From Bacteroidales bacterium (GTDB lineage: Bacteria; Bacteroidota; Bacteroidia; Bacteroidales; UBA932): a DNA stretch of 49,302 nucleotides. Position 1 is the stretch's first letter; each line of letters starts with the position of its first letter. The translations under genes were made by a program, and so were the position numbers. Below are positions 15,828-24,513 of the stretch, piece by piece. The stretch covers positions 1-49,302 of the forward strand of contig JAFZXU010000050.1 in NCBI GenBank assembly GCA_017616655.1, written 5' to 3'. The notes beneath the pieces are model-generated. The model searched no databases, was not told the DNA's origin, and saw nothing but the letters and a program-made list of their open reading frames with translations.

Positions 15828-17075
15828 TTACTGATATAGATAGACTTTGTCGCCTCGGCGGACTTTGTCGGAAAGGGGGATGGATGAGACGTCCCCCTTT
15901 TTCGTCTCCTGAACCGACTGCACGGCGGCCCCTTCGCCGAGGCGGATCTCCGTGACGTCGCATTCCACCACGCCCGTCGTGGCGCCGGAGATGAGCAGGT
16001 GGTCGCCCACCTTGAAAGAGCCCGTTTCGAGAGTTATTTCGGCTACGCCCAGCCGGGCGAAATAATTGGACACCTTGCCCAGAAAGACCTTTGAGCGGGT
16101 GGCTCGGTTGCCGTAAACTTCGCTCCATTCGCCGAGGCGCGCGCCCTGGTAGTAGCCGTCCCAGAAGCCGCGGTTGAAGACAGTTTCAAGGCTCCCCCTG
16201 AGGCCTATGGCCATTTCACGGGTGAAGGTGCCGTCGAGGACGGCGTCTGCGGCGCGGCGGTAAGCCTGCGTCACGGTCTTGACATATTCCCCGCTGCGGG
16301 CACGCCCCTCTATCTTGAAAACGGTCACTCCCGCCTCCGCCATCTTGTCGAGGAACTCGATGGTGCAGAGGTCCTTGGGCGACATTATATATTTGTTGTC
16401 AATCTCCAGCTTCATTCCCGTCTCGAGGTCGGTGACCTCATAGCCGCGGCGGCAGAGCTGGTAGCAGCTGCCCCGGTTTGCGGAGGCGTTGTATTCGTGC
16501 AGGGAGAGGTAGCATTTACCGGAAATGGCCATGCAGAGGGCTCCGTGGCAGAACATCTCTATCTGCACCCGCTTCCCGGAGGGGCCCTTTATGTTTTCTT
16601 CCTCGATGGCGCGCGAAATCTCCGCCACCTGCTTCAGGTTGAGCTCCCGGGCCAGCACTATGACGTCGGCGAACTGCGCATAGAAGCGCAGGCTCTCGAG
16701 GTTCGAGATGCTCAGTTGCGTGGAGATGTGCACTTCCACGCCGATATGCCGGGCATAGGCGATGGCTGCCATGTCGGAGGCTATCACGGCGGTGATTCCT
16801 GCCTCCTTAGCCGCCCGCAGGGCCTCCCTCATCGGCTCGAGGTCCTCGTCGTAGAGCACGATGTTGAGGGTGAGGTAGGAACGGATTCCCGCCTCGCGGC
16901 AGATGCGGCACACCTCAGCCAGGTCCTCCGGCGCGAAGTTGTTGGCGGAATGGGAACGCATGTTGAGGTTCCCGACTCCGAAATAGACGGAATCGGCCCC
17001 TCCCTGAATGGCGGCCCTCAGGCACTCGAAGTTGCCTGCAGGTGCCATTATCTCCAGTTTTCTGCTATCTTTCAC
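15828..17075 (-). CDS. U32-family protein (RlhA/TrhP-like)
   Basis: 415 aa. The TIM-barrel start MAPAGNFECLRAAIQGGADS and the U32 signature FCHGALCMAISGKCYLS followed by ANRGSCYQLCRR are clear; the Cys residues of this region match the iron-sulphur ligands of the family. Members such as RlhA and TrhP hydroxylate rRNA or tRNA cytidine/uridine using prephenate; others are called collagenase-like from early reports. The C-terminal beta domain (about 330-415) is present. Its start overlaps the upstream polyprenyl synthase by 11 bp, so they share a transcript. The RNA-hydroxylation role is family knowledge, the exact substrate cannot be read. Confidence 0.85.
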   Translation of the reverse strand: MKDSRKLEIMAPAGNFECLRAAIQGGADSVYFGVGNLNMRSHSANNFAPEDLAEVCRICREAGIRSYLTLNIVLYDEDLEPMREALRAAKEAGITAVIASDMAAIAYARHIGVEVHISTQLSISNLESLRFYAQFADVIVLARELNLKQVAEISRAIEEENIKGPSGKRVQIEMFCHGALCMAISGKCYLSLHEYNASANRGSCYQLCRRGYEVTDLETGMKLEIDNKYIMSPKDLCTIEFLDKMAEAGVTVFKIEGRARSGEYVKTVTQAYRRAADAVLDGTFTREMAIGLRGSLETVFNRGFWDGYYQGARLGEWSEVYGNRATRSKVFLGKVSNYFARLGVAEITLETGSFKVGDHLLISGATTGVVECDVTEIRLGEGAAVQSVQETKKGDVSSIPLSDKVRRGDKVYLYQ

Positions 17076-18045
17076 GATGTATGAGTGCTTCTGCGAACTC
17101 TTTCATGCACTGGACCTGAGCCTCGTCGAGCCCGCCCTTTTCGAGGGCCTCCACAGCCTTTGCATGGCACTCGAGGATGGCATCTTCGGCCGCCTCCTTC
17201 ACTCCGAGATCGATGTACATTCCGGTGACGGCCTCGATCTTCTCCTGCCTTTTATCCTCTCCGAGGGCCAGAAGGGCTGCAAACTCGGCATAACGGCCGG
17301 CAGCCTTGGCGCGGTGGAGCGCTTCCACCAGCAGCCAGCTCTTCTTGTTGAGGGCGATGTCGCCTCCGATGGGCTTGCCGAAGGTGACTGGGTCTCCGAA
17401 TGTATCGAGGAAGTCGTCGGTAATCTGGAACGCCAGTCCGGTGTTGTATCCGAAGTCGTAGAGGGCCTTGACCTTCTCCTCGTCAGCGCCTGCCAGCAGG
17501 GCTCCCATCGCGGCCGAGCAGGCCAGCAGCACGCCGGTCTTCTGCCCCACCATATCGAGGTATTCGTCCATAGTTACGAAGGGCTGTTCTTCGAAATCCA
17601 TATCCTTGCGCTGCCCCTCGCATACTCCCATAGCCGTGTCCGTAAAGAGTTTGAAGACCTCCTGACGCTTGTCGGCGGGGCAGAGGGCGAGGTACCGGTA
17701 GGCGAGGATCGACATGGCGTCTCCGCTGAGTATGGCGGTATTTTCATCCCACTTGACGTGCACAGTGGGCTGGTTGCGGCGGGTGTCGGAACGGTCCATT
17801 ATGTCGTCGTGTACAAGGGTGAATTCGTGGAAGACCTCGAGGGCAACGGCGGGATAGACTATCTCGTCGGTGACATCATCGCTGAAGAGGCCGAATGCGG
17901 TGAGGCAGAGTTTGGGCCTCAGATGCTTTCCTCCAAGCCCCAGGATATAGCCTATCGGTTCGTACAGAGTCTGGGGTTCGCCCTTGAGATCCAGGGCCAT
18001 CAGCCCCTTGTTCACTATGAAATTTATTTGCTCTGGAGTCAACAT
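17065..18045 (-). CDS. polyprenyl (farnesyl/geranylgeranyl-type) diphosphate synthase
   Basis: 326 aa. GGKHLRPKL (39-47) is the IPP-binding motif; the two aspartate-rich motifs are DDIMD (80-84) and DDFLD (210-214), and GDAMS and GQKTG lie between them. The enzyme adds isopentenyl diphosphate to allylic diphosphates in the cytoplasm. A Phe at position -5 from the first Asp motif suggests a short product (C15-C20), though that rule is only a guide. A -7 box TATCTTTG on the minus strand (complement of 18082-18089) lies about 37 nt upstream of the start. It forms an operon with the U32 gene. Confidence 0.92.
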   Translation of the reverse strand: MLTPEQINFIVNKGLMALDLKGEPQTLYEPIGYILGLGGKHLRPKLCLTAFGLFSDDVTDEIVYPAVALEVFHEFTLVHDDIMDRSDTRRNQPTVHVKWDENTAILSGDAMSILAYRYLALCPADKRQEVFKLFTDTAMGVCEGQRKDMDFEEQPFVTMDEYLDMVGQKTGVLLACSAAMGALLAGADEEKVKALYDFGYNTGLAFQITDDFLDTFGDPVTFGKPIGGDIALNKKSWLLVEALHRAKAAGRYAEFAALLALGEDKRQEKIEAVTGMYIDLGVKEAAEDAILECHAKAVEALEKGGLDEAQVQCMKEFAEALIHRER

Positions 18046-18081
18046 TTTTATGTAACTTTACAAGTCAAGCCTGATTTAACG

Positions 18082-18089
18082 CAAAGATA
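18082..18089 (-). promoter_or_regulatory. -7 box of the polyprenyl synthase operon
   Basis: The complement reads TATCTTTG. The 70-bp gap is divergent; I find no equally good promoter for the plus-strand gene at 18116. Confidence 0.55.
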
Positions 18090-18115
18090 GGAATCATATC
18101 ACCAATAACCAAACT

Positions 18116-20275
18116 ATGAAGACCGGGAAACGCTCACAAATCCGCCGTCTGCTGCTATTTCTTCCTGTAGCCGCAGCGGTGGTCTCGTGCGATCTCCAGG
18201 TTTTTGAGAATCCCGTTTCCCCGGAGGGCTTTATGGCATATGCCGAGGAGCATTCCGCAGCGGATACCAGAACCTCGCTGGACAAGGCGGGTGCGGTTCT
18301 CTGGACCAAAGGAGACGTTATCAGAGTCTATAAGGCTTCGGCCATAACGGCCGGTTATCATGGCCACGACTTCACAATCGATCCTTCCTGCGACGGCAAG
18401 GAAAGGGGCATATTCAGCGAAGAGGGTTATGATGATTATTACACGGAACCCTGCTACGCCGTATTTCCGCCCTCCGTGGCGGTCGGAATGGACGGGCAGA
18501 TGCTTTCCGTCAGCCTTCCCCGGGTACAGAAGGGAATGGAGAACAGTTTCGGCCGCAGCGCCAGCCCCGCGGTAAGCAACTCCCCCGGCAACGGAATGCT
18601 GCCCTTCTCCAACCTGTGCGGCCTTGTGGCGATAAGGGTGACGGGGGCGGCGCCGATTTCGGAGATCAAGATAACCACCGCGGCGGACGAAGCCCTCTGG
18701 GGTACCGGCAAGGTGGATATGAATTACAAATCCAGGCCTTTCCTGATAATGGACAAGATTACCTCGGAAGATCAGAAGAGCCTGATACTCGAAATAGAGG
18801 ACCCTGATTCCCCTGACGGGCAGTTTATCTCCTCCGGCGCCTCTTCTTCAGCTTCGGGCGGCGTCCTGACCGGAGATGCGGAGCGCGAAAGGGTCTATTA
18901 TATGGCAATTCCGGCCGGAACCCTTTCGCAGGGATTTACCGTCACGGTGGTCACTTCCGACAAGAAGTACATGCAGAAATATGCCGTTCCTTCGGAATCG
19001 AACCGCATCGAGCGTTCCGTCTGCACGGTGATGCCGGATGTCCGCTTCGAGGATGAATCGAAAGTGAAGATCCGGACCGACGTGCTGAACAAGGCCTTCT
19101 ACAAGGACCTCTTCATGGATTCCGGCGCAGGTATCGGAAAATTCAGGACTCAGCCCTTCATCAACTATATGGGCCTTGAATACGAGTATTTCTTCGCACC
19201 CAGGGAGAACTTCACCGCGGCCGACCTCGCCAAGCAGAAGCTTGCCTTCGCCGGTTCGCCCGAAGACCTGAACGGTGTTCTGCTCTATCCTGACGGCGAA
19301 CCGAGGTTCAGGATGATCTACGTCAACGGCGGATACTCCACCGAGCACGGCCGCAATCTCTTCGCAGAGGCCCGTGAGAATTTCAACAAGTTCTTCTACA
19401 ACGGAGGAAGCTACTGCGGCTCCTGTGCGGGAGCTATGGTCTCCGCCAGGGGCTCCGTAGGCAACGCCTTTACCTCTACGGCAGGATATCTCGGTTTCTG
19501 GCCCGGATTCCACAACAGCCTCAGCATCACCGATATCTATCCTACCTACATCCTTCCCGACGACAGCCCCGTGCTGCGCTACTATGATTTCGGAGGCGAC
19601 CATAAGGTGGAGGAAATAAAGCACTGGAACGGCCCTTACTTCAAATTCTGGGAAGACGCCCCCGGAACGGAGGTGCTCTGCGTCAACGACCTTTCCGGCT
19701 ATGATTTCGACGGATACCCTTCTGTGATCGCCTACAAGCCTTCAATCTGGTCGGGGCGCGTGATTCCGGTAGGAGGCCATCCCGAGCAGTCCGAAGAGAA
19801 GGAGCAGCTCGACCTGATGGCGTCGTTCGTCAAGTATTGCTTCGACGGCCAGGGCATCGCCAAAGCCAAGGGAGTGCTCCGTAACGGAGAGGTCAGGCTG
19901 ATGACCAAATCGACGGAAGAGAACGATCCCGATTTCACGAAAGTGGGCGACAGGCAGTGTCACCATTTCGTCTTCGCCCTTCCCGAGGGGGCCCGCAACA
20001 TCAGGGTGCGGCTCGAGTCCCTGGAAGGGTTCAACCTCAGCCTGAGGCTCGCAGAGGGCACATTCGCATTCAAGGAGGATGCAAAATATTCCCTTGAGAA
20101 CGGCGACAAGGTGAAGGAGCTCTCCTTCGACAAACTCCCCGCCGGAACCTGGTATGTGGGAGTCCAGTGCGAGGATGCTCCTGAAGTCTCCTTCGGCGAC
20201 TACGGATATATCTACAGCGGCAACACCGCGGTGCTTAACGGCGCGCCTTATTCAATCAGCGTAAAATGGGAGTAA
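18116..20275 (+). CDS. lipoprotein with fimbrillin-like, GATase1-like and PPC-like domains (copy 1)
   Basis: 719 aa. SpII signal with lipobox VVSC (Cys25). Residues about 48-310 have the fimbrillin-like pattern (TRTSLDKAGAVLWTKGDVIR) seen in the neighbouring lipoproteins. From about 320 a class-I glutamine-amidotransferase-like domain follows: MIYVNGGYSTEHG, then the nucleophile elbow FYNGGSYCGSCAGAM with Cys437, and PVGGHPEQ with His555 and Glu557. Cys, His and Glu thus match the GATase1/BPL_N triad. The last 110 residues (CHHFVFALPEGARNIRVRLE ... LPAGTWYVGVQC) resemble a pre-peptidase C-terminal (PPC) beta domain. A lipid-anchored enzyme of this kind is exported, so the substrate is outside the cytoplasm; perhaps amide or peptide bonds. 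The 22348 gene is a full-length paralogue. Confidence 0.75.
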   Translation: MKTGKRSQIRRLLLFLPVAAAVVSCDLQVFENPVSPEGFMAYAEEHSAADTRTSLDKAGAVLWTKGDVIRVYKASAITAGYHGHDFTIDPSCDGKERGIFSEEGYDDYYTEPCYAVFPPSVAVGMDGQMLSVSLPRVQKGMENSFGRSASPAVSNSPGNGMLPFSNLCGLVAIRVTGAAPISEIKITTAADEALWGTGKVDMNYKSRPFLIMDKITSEDQKSLILEIEDPDSPDGQFISSGASSSASGGVLTGDAERERVYYMAIPAGTLSQGFTVTVVTSDKKYMQKYAVPSESNRIERSVCTVMPDVRFEDESKVKIRTDVLNKAFYKDLFMDSGAGIGKFRTQPFINYMGLEYEYFFAPRENFTAADLAKQKLAFAGSPEDLNGVLLYPDGEPRFRMIYVNGGYSTEHGRNLFAEARENFNKFFYNGGSYCGSCAGAMVSARGSVGNAFTSTAGYLGFWPGFHNSLSITDIYPTYILPDDSPVLRYYDFGGDHKVEEIKHWNGPYFKFWEDAPGTEVLCVNDLSGYDFDGYPSVIAYKPSIWSGRVIPVGGHPEQSEEKEQLDLMASFVKYCFDGQGIAKAKGVLRNGEVRLMTKSTEENDPDFTKVGDRQCHHFVFALPEGARNIRVRLESLEGFNLSLRLAEGTFAFKEDAKYSLENGDKVKELSFDKLPAGTWYVGVQCEDAPEVSFGDYGYIYSGNTAVLNGAPYSISVKWE

Positions 20276-20280
20276 CGGCT

Positions 20281-22179
20281 ATGAAAAAGAGATTATTGTT
20301 CTTTGCTGCGGCTGCCCTTGCCGTCCTCTCCTGCACGGTTGAAGAGCGTGTGGACCGCGATACTATCATTGCTGAAATAGAGAATCTGTCAACCCGTACC
20401 GCTCTCGAGGCGACGGAAGGCGGATATATTATAAACTGGATTGCGGGAGACCGCATCACAGTCACCGACGGAGTCTCCGAAGCGGTTTACGAGGCCGCTA
20501 CCGGCGGTTCCTCCTCATCCGAATTCAACAAGGTGTCGGGTTCCGTGAGCGGAAACAGCCTGAGAGGTTACTACCCCGCCGAACTCATCTCCGGAGTCCT
20601 GCCTTCCGTCCAGAAGTGGTATCCCGCCAGGGAGGTCAGGATTCCCATGGCCACCGATGAGGTATCCGACATAAAGCTTCTGAAGTTCAAGCCTATATGC
20701 GGCGTGCTTCATTTTACTGTTGTCTCCAGTATCAAAACCCTAAAAATCAGGGAGATACGCGTATCTGCCGACCAGCCGATGAGCGGTCCTTTCGTTATCT
20801 CGGACGGCGTTGCGGCCCTTTCCGGCACCGCCGGGGTCAGCCTCGACTGCGGTGAAGATGGTGTGGTAGTAGGGTTGGAAGAGACGCCTTTCTGCGTTTC
20901 GGTTCCCGCCGATACCTACACCGGATTGAAAATCACCCTGGTGGATGTGAACGGCAAGGTGGCCGAGGTCAAGCTTCAGGAAAACGCGGTCTTCACCGTC
21001 CGCAGGGCGGAGGCGCGCCGGATAGAGATCGAGGCCAATACCTTCTCGGATCCTGCCGGTTCGGGAGAGGCGACCCTGATGTACGGTCCCGATTTCAACG
21101 AACTCATCAAGAATCTGGCTAATCCCGGCTGCATGGCCATAGACAACGACTCCACCATCACCCATATCGTCTTCAGGACAGGCGTCTCCGAGGAGGGGCA
21201 GGTGCTGGTGAGCGACTATCGCAGCGACAATCCGGTATGGGCTTCGTTTGATTCCAAGACGGGTACCGTAACCATCACCTCGCCGGCTGCAGTGCTCTAT
21301 GCGAACGCTCAGGCGTCGCATATGTTCCGCGGTTTCTGCCTGGTCAGGGAGATCGAGAACATGAAGGTGATCAATACTTCCAGGGCCCAGAACCTCTCCT
21401 ACTTCTTCCACCGCTGCTTCAACCTCAAGTCGGTGGACCTCAGCAATTTCGATACATCGAACTGCGACAGCTTCGGCTTTATGTTCAGCTACTGCCAGTC
21501 GCTTGAATCGCTGGATGTATCGCATTTCAATACTGCGAAGGCCATCACCATGGCCAATATGTTCCAGCACTGCGAGAAGGTGGAGACGATAGACGTTTCC
21601 GGCTTCAAGACCGACAATGTCCGTTCGCTGGACAACACCTTCAGCGACTGCTGGGCCCTCAAAACCCTCGACCTCTCGGGTTGGAACACCGACCAGGTGA
21701 CCGATACCCGCAGCCTTTTCAACCGCTGCAAGTCCATCAAGGAACTCGACATCCGCAAGATGTCCTTCCCCAACACGACCAGGATGACCTATATGTTCTA
21801 CCAGATGGAGAGCCTCGAGACCCTGCATTTCGAGGGGATGGACTTCTCGCGGTGGAAAGCCGGAACGGGAACGGCACTTGTCTACATGTTCCAGCGCATC
21901 CCGAACCTGAAAGACCTTTATCTGGGAGATAACGGCGTGAGCCCCGACGGCATCACCCCTTCGCCCTTCTTTACCTCCAACAGCGACGCCAACGGCGTGC
22001 GCACCGCATCCAAGAGCGGCAAGCTCACCATACACTGCCACAGGGATGCCGTCAACTGGCTGGCGAAGGGCAACCTGCGCTGGATCCACAGCGGCTACAA
22101 GAACCAGACTCCGATAGATGTCATATTTCTGGACTACAAGACAGGAGAAGCATATACCCCGACATGGGCAGCAGACTGA
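20281..22179 (+). CDS. BspA-type leucine-rich-repeat surface lipoprotein (copy 1)
   Basis: 632 aa from the ATG at 20281 (MKKRLLFFAAAALAVLSC, Cys18); the in-frame ATG at 20266 would overlap the upstream gene and spoil the signal. Residues about 30-250 are a fimbrillin-like domain (LSTRTALEATEGGYIINWIA). Residues about 340-540 are BspA/DUF285-type repeats of about 22-24 residues (LKSVDLSNFDTSNCDSFGFM, then LESLDVSHFNTAKAITMANM). The C-terminus DYKTGEAYTPTW recurs in the two paralogues. BspA-like proteins bind host or partner-cell ligands. It follows the GATase-like gene by five bases, and this order is repeated at 22348-26409. Confidence 0.8.
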   Translation: MKKRLLFFAAAALAVLSCTVEERVDRDTIIAEIENLSTRTALEATEGGYIINWIAGDRITVTDGVSEAVYEAATGGSSSSEFNKVSGSVSGNSLRGYYPAELISGVLPSVQKWYPAREVRIPMATDEVSDIKLLKFKPICGVLHFTVVSSIKTLKIREIRVSADQPMSGPFVISDGVAALSGTAGVSLDCGEDGVVVGLEETPFCVSVPADTYTGLKITLVDVNGKVAEVKLQENAVFTVRRAEARRIEIEANTFSDPAGSGEATLMYGPDFNELIKNLANPGCMAIDNDSTITHIVFRTGVSEEGQVLVSDYRSDNPVWASFDSKTGTVTITSPAAVLYANAQASHMFRGFCLVREIENMKVINTSRAQNLSYFFHRCFNLKSVDLSNFDTSNCDSFGFMFSYCQSLESLDVSHFNTAKAITMANMFQHCEKVETIDVSGFKTDNVRSLDNTFSDCWALKTLDLSGWNTDQVTDTRSLFNRCKSIKELDIRKMSFPNTTRMTYMFYQMESLETLHFEGMDFSRWKAGTGTALVYMFQRIPNLKDLYLGDNGVSPDGITPSPFFTSNSDANGVRTASKSGKLTIHCHRDAVNWLAKGNLRWIHSGYKNQTPIDVIFLDYKTGEAYTPTWAAD

Positions 22180-22192
22180 TAATTATCCAATT

Positions 22193-22345
22193 ATGAAAGC
22201 ACAATACATCGTTCCCGTCACCGAGTGCGTTTCCACTGAGGCGCAGTCGATTTTCGCCGCTTCCGGCAACAATGAGGATTTCGGCAGCAAGCCCGGAACC
22301 TACGACCTTCTTAAACCCGGCGGTCTCTTCCAAGAAAAGTTCTGA
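22193..22345 (+). CDS. 50-aa small peptide of the MK-Y-P-E...ASGNxDFG type
   Basis: The ATG at 22193 follows the BspA stop by 13 nt; the stop codon precedes the next lipoprotein ATG by two bases. MKAQYIVPVTECVSTEAQSI then FAASGNNEDFG, and a Gly/Pro/Lys-rich end. No signal peptide. Residues 1-30 align without gaps over most of their length to the N-terminus of the 27382 protein (MKTTYINPKIEVSDIESKKV then FCASGNEDFG). The context, directly before a surface-lipoprotein gene, is the same in both. Possibly a regulatory or coupling leader peptide, possibly a peptide product; not known. Confidence 0.75.
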   Translation: MKAQYIVPVTECVSTEAQSIFAASGNNEDFGSKPGTYDLLKPGGLFQEKF

Positions 22346-22347
22346 TC

Positions 22348-24498
22348 ATGAAATCATTACGACTCTTTTTCCTGATTCCCGCGATACTTCTCTGCGCTGC
22401 CTCCTGCCAGATCGGCGAGGTATGGCCGGGTGATTCCGGGGATGGCTTCACGGCTTCCCTCGAATCGCAGAGCGGAGCCAGCAGGACCACGCTCTCCGGT
22501 TCTTCGGTTCTCTGGACCGAAGGTGATACCATCGTGGTTTACAAGAGCGCTTCCACTGCGGATTCGCACCTTTTCGCACTCGATCCTGCCGACGACGGCA
22601 AGGCGAAAGGACACTTCAGCGAAGCTGGATATGAGGAGTATTACAACTCTTCATGCTATGCTTTCTATCCCGCCTCCATGGCGGGAAGCGTATCCGGTTC
22701 CATCCTTACCGTGAACCTCCCGCCGGTACAGTATTACAGGGAAGGCTCCTTCGACAGGAACGCCAATCCCGCCGTCGCTCTCTCCGACGGCAATGGCACG
22801 CTGGCTTTCAAGAACCTCTGCGGTCTGATTTCCGTGGCGGTAAACACCTCCGAGGCCATCTCCGAAGTGAAGATCACTACTGCTGCCGAAGAGGCTCTCT
22901 GGGGCACCGGAACCGTGGATATGAACTTTACTTCGAAGCCTGAACTGGTTATGGACAAGAGTGTCACCGAGGCGCAGAAGAGCCTGGTGCTCAAGGTTTA
23001 CAAGGCGGGCGACGACGGCCAGTTCGTCACAGTCGGCCCCGGTTCGACGGTGACTGACGGCACTCTGGGCGGCGATACCACTCCCACGCAAACCTTCTTC
23101 TTCGTGGTCCCTGCCGGCACCCTCGCCCAGGGATTCACCGTGACGACGACCACCACTACCGGCAAGTTCATGCAGAAATATGCCGTCGCCAAGGCGGCCA
23201 ATGCCATAGAGCGCTCCGTCTGCACCGTGATGCCGGGCATCGATTTCGAGGACGAGTCCGAAGTGGAAATACGTACCGACGTACCCAACAAGGCCTTCTA
23301 CAAGGACCTTTTTGCAGATGCCGGCACCAATCTTTCCAAGTACAAGACGATGCCGATAGTTTCGTATCTCAACCTGTCGTATGAGTACTTCTACACCGAC
23401 AGCTATACCAATTCATATAACGAGACCGAAGAACTGGAACAGGCCAAAGTCTTCATAGGCAGCGACGAGGATCTCAACGGGGTGCTTCTCTATCCCGACG
23501 GAGAGCCCCGCTTCAGGGCGCTTTATGAGAACGGCGGCTACTCTACAACCCACGGCCGCGCCCTCTGGGCCGGAGGCCGCCAGAATATCCGCAAGTTCTT
23601 CTATAACGGAGGCAGTTATGTCGGCTCATGCGCGGGCGCATTCTTCTCATCCCGGGGGGTCATCGACAATGACTATTCTTCTACGAACGGTTATCTGGGT
23701 CTCTGGCCGGGATATGTCAACGATACCAATATTTACGACATTTACCCCGACTATATAATTCCGGACGACAGTCCATTGTTGAAATATTACGACTTCGGCG
23801 GAGACCATCGCGTAGCCCAGGTGAAGCATTGGAACGGCCCCTACTTCGCGGAGTACGCCATGGTGCCGGGTACCGAGGTGCTCTGCATCAACGACTATCC
23901 CGCATACAAATATCATATGCTGCCCTCTGTCATCGCTTACAAGCCCTCAATCTGGTCCGGACGCGTTATTCCTTCCGGAGGTCACCCGGAGCAGTATCCC
24001 GACGGAGAGCGCCGCGACCTGATGGCTTCCTACATCAAGTATGCGTTCGACGGAGTCGGCATTGCAAAAGCCAAGGGAGTGCTCCACAACGGCGAGGTGC
24101 GCCGGATGACCAAGTCCACCACGGACGATGACCCCGCATACACCAAGGTGGGCGACAAACAGTGCCACCACTTCGTCTTCGCCCTTCCCGAAGGGGCGCG
24201 CAACATCTGCGTGAGAATGGAATCCCTCGAGAATTTCAACATCAGCCTGCACCTTGCAGAAGGCACCTTCGCCTTCAAGGAGGATGCCCAATACAAGGTG
24301 GAGAATACCGACAAGGTCAAGGAACTCAAGTTCGACACCCTGCCTTCAGGTACCTGGTATGTGGGCGTGCAGTGCGAGGATACCCCCACCTGCACCCTCG
24401 GGGACTACGGCGGCGGCAAATACAGCGGCTATCAGTACAGTGGCAATGTCGCGGTGCTGAACGGCGCGCCTTACACAATCAGCGTAACCTGGGAATAA
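22348..24498 (+). CDS. lipoprotein with fimbrillin-like, GATase1-like and PPC-like domains (copy 2)
   Basis: 716 aa, a paralogue of the 18116 gene with the same domain order. SpII signal with lipobox AASC (Cys20), fimbrillin-like region (SRTTLSGSSVLWTEGDTIVV), GATase1-like core with FYNGGSYVGSCAGAF (Cys428) and IPSGGHPEQY (His546, Glu548), and the PPC-like tail (QCHHFVFALPEGARNI ... GTWYVGVQCEDTP). The residues around the triad are the best-conserved part between the copies, while the N-terminal domain has drifted, which suggests selection for catalysis. The gene begins two bases after the 50-aa peptide gene and is followed 15 bases later by a BspA-type gene. Confidence 0.75.
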   Translation: MKSLRLFFLIPAILLCAASCQIGEVWPGDSGDGFTASLESQSGASRTTLSGSSVLWTEGDTIVVYKSASTADSHLFALDPADDGKAKGHFSEAGYEEYYNSSCYAFYPASMAGSVSGSILTVNLPPVQYYREGSFDRNANPAVALSDGNGTLAFKNLCGLISVAVNTSEAISEVKITTAAEEALWGTGTVDMNFTSKPELVMDKSVTEAQKSLVLKVYKAGDDGQFVTVGPGSTVTDGTLGGDTTPTQTFFFVVPAGTLAQGFTVTTTTTTGKFMQKYAVAKAANAIERSVCTVMPGIDFEDESEVEIRTDVPNKAFYKDLFADAGTNLSKYKTMPIVSYLNLSYEYFYTDSYTNSYNETEELEQAKVFIGSDEDLNGVLLYPDGEPRFRALYENGGYSTTHGRALWAGGRQNIRKFFYNGGSYVGSCAGAFFSSRGVIDNDYSSTNGYLGLWPGYVNDTNIYDIYPDYIIPDDSPLLKYYDFGGDHRVAQVKHWNGPYFAEYAMVPGTEVLCINDYPAYKYHMLPSVIAYKPSIWSGRVIPSGGHPEQYPDGERRDLMASYIKYAFDGVGIAKAKGVLHNGEVRRMTKSTTDDDPAYTKVGDKQCHHFVFALPEGARNICVRMESLENFNISLHLAEGTFAFKEDAQYKVENTDKVKELKFDTLPSGTWYVGVQCEDTPTCTLGDYGGGKYSGYQYSGNVAVLNGAPYTISVTWE

Positions 24499-24513
24499 AT
24501 GGAGGAGAGAGCT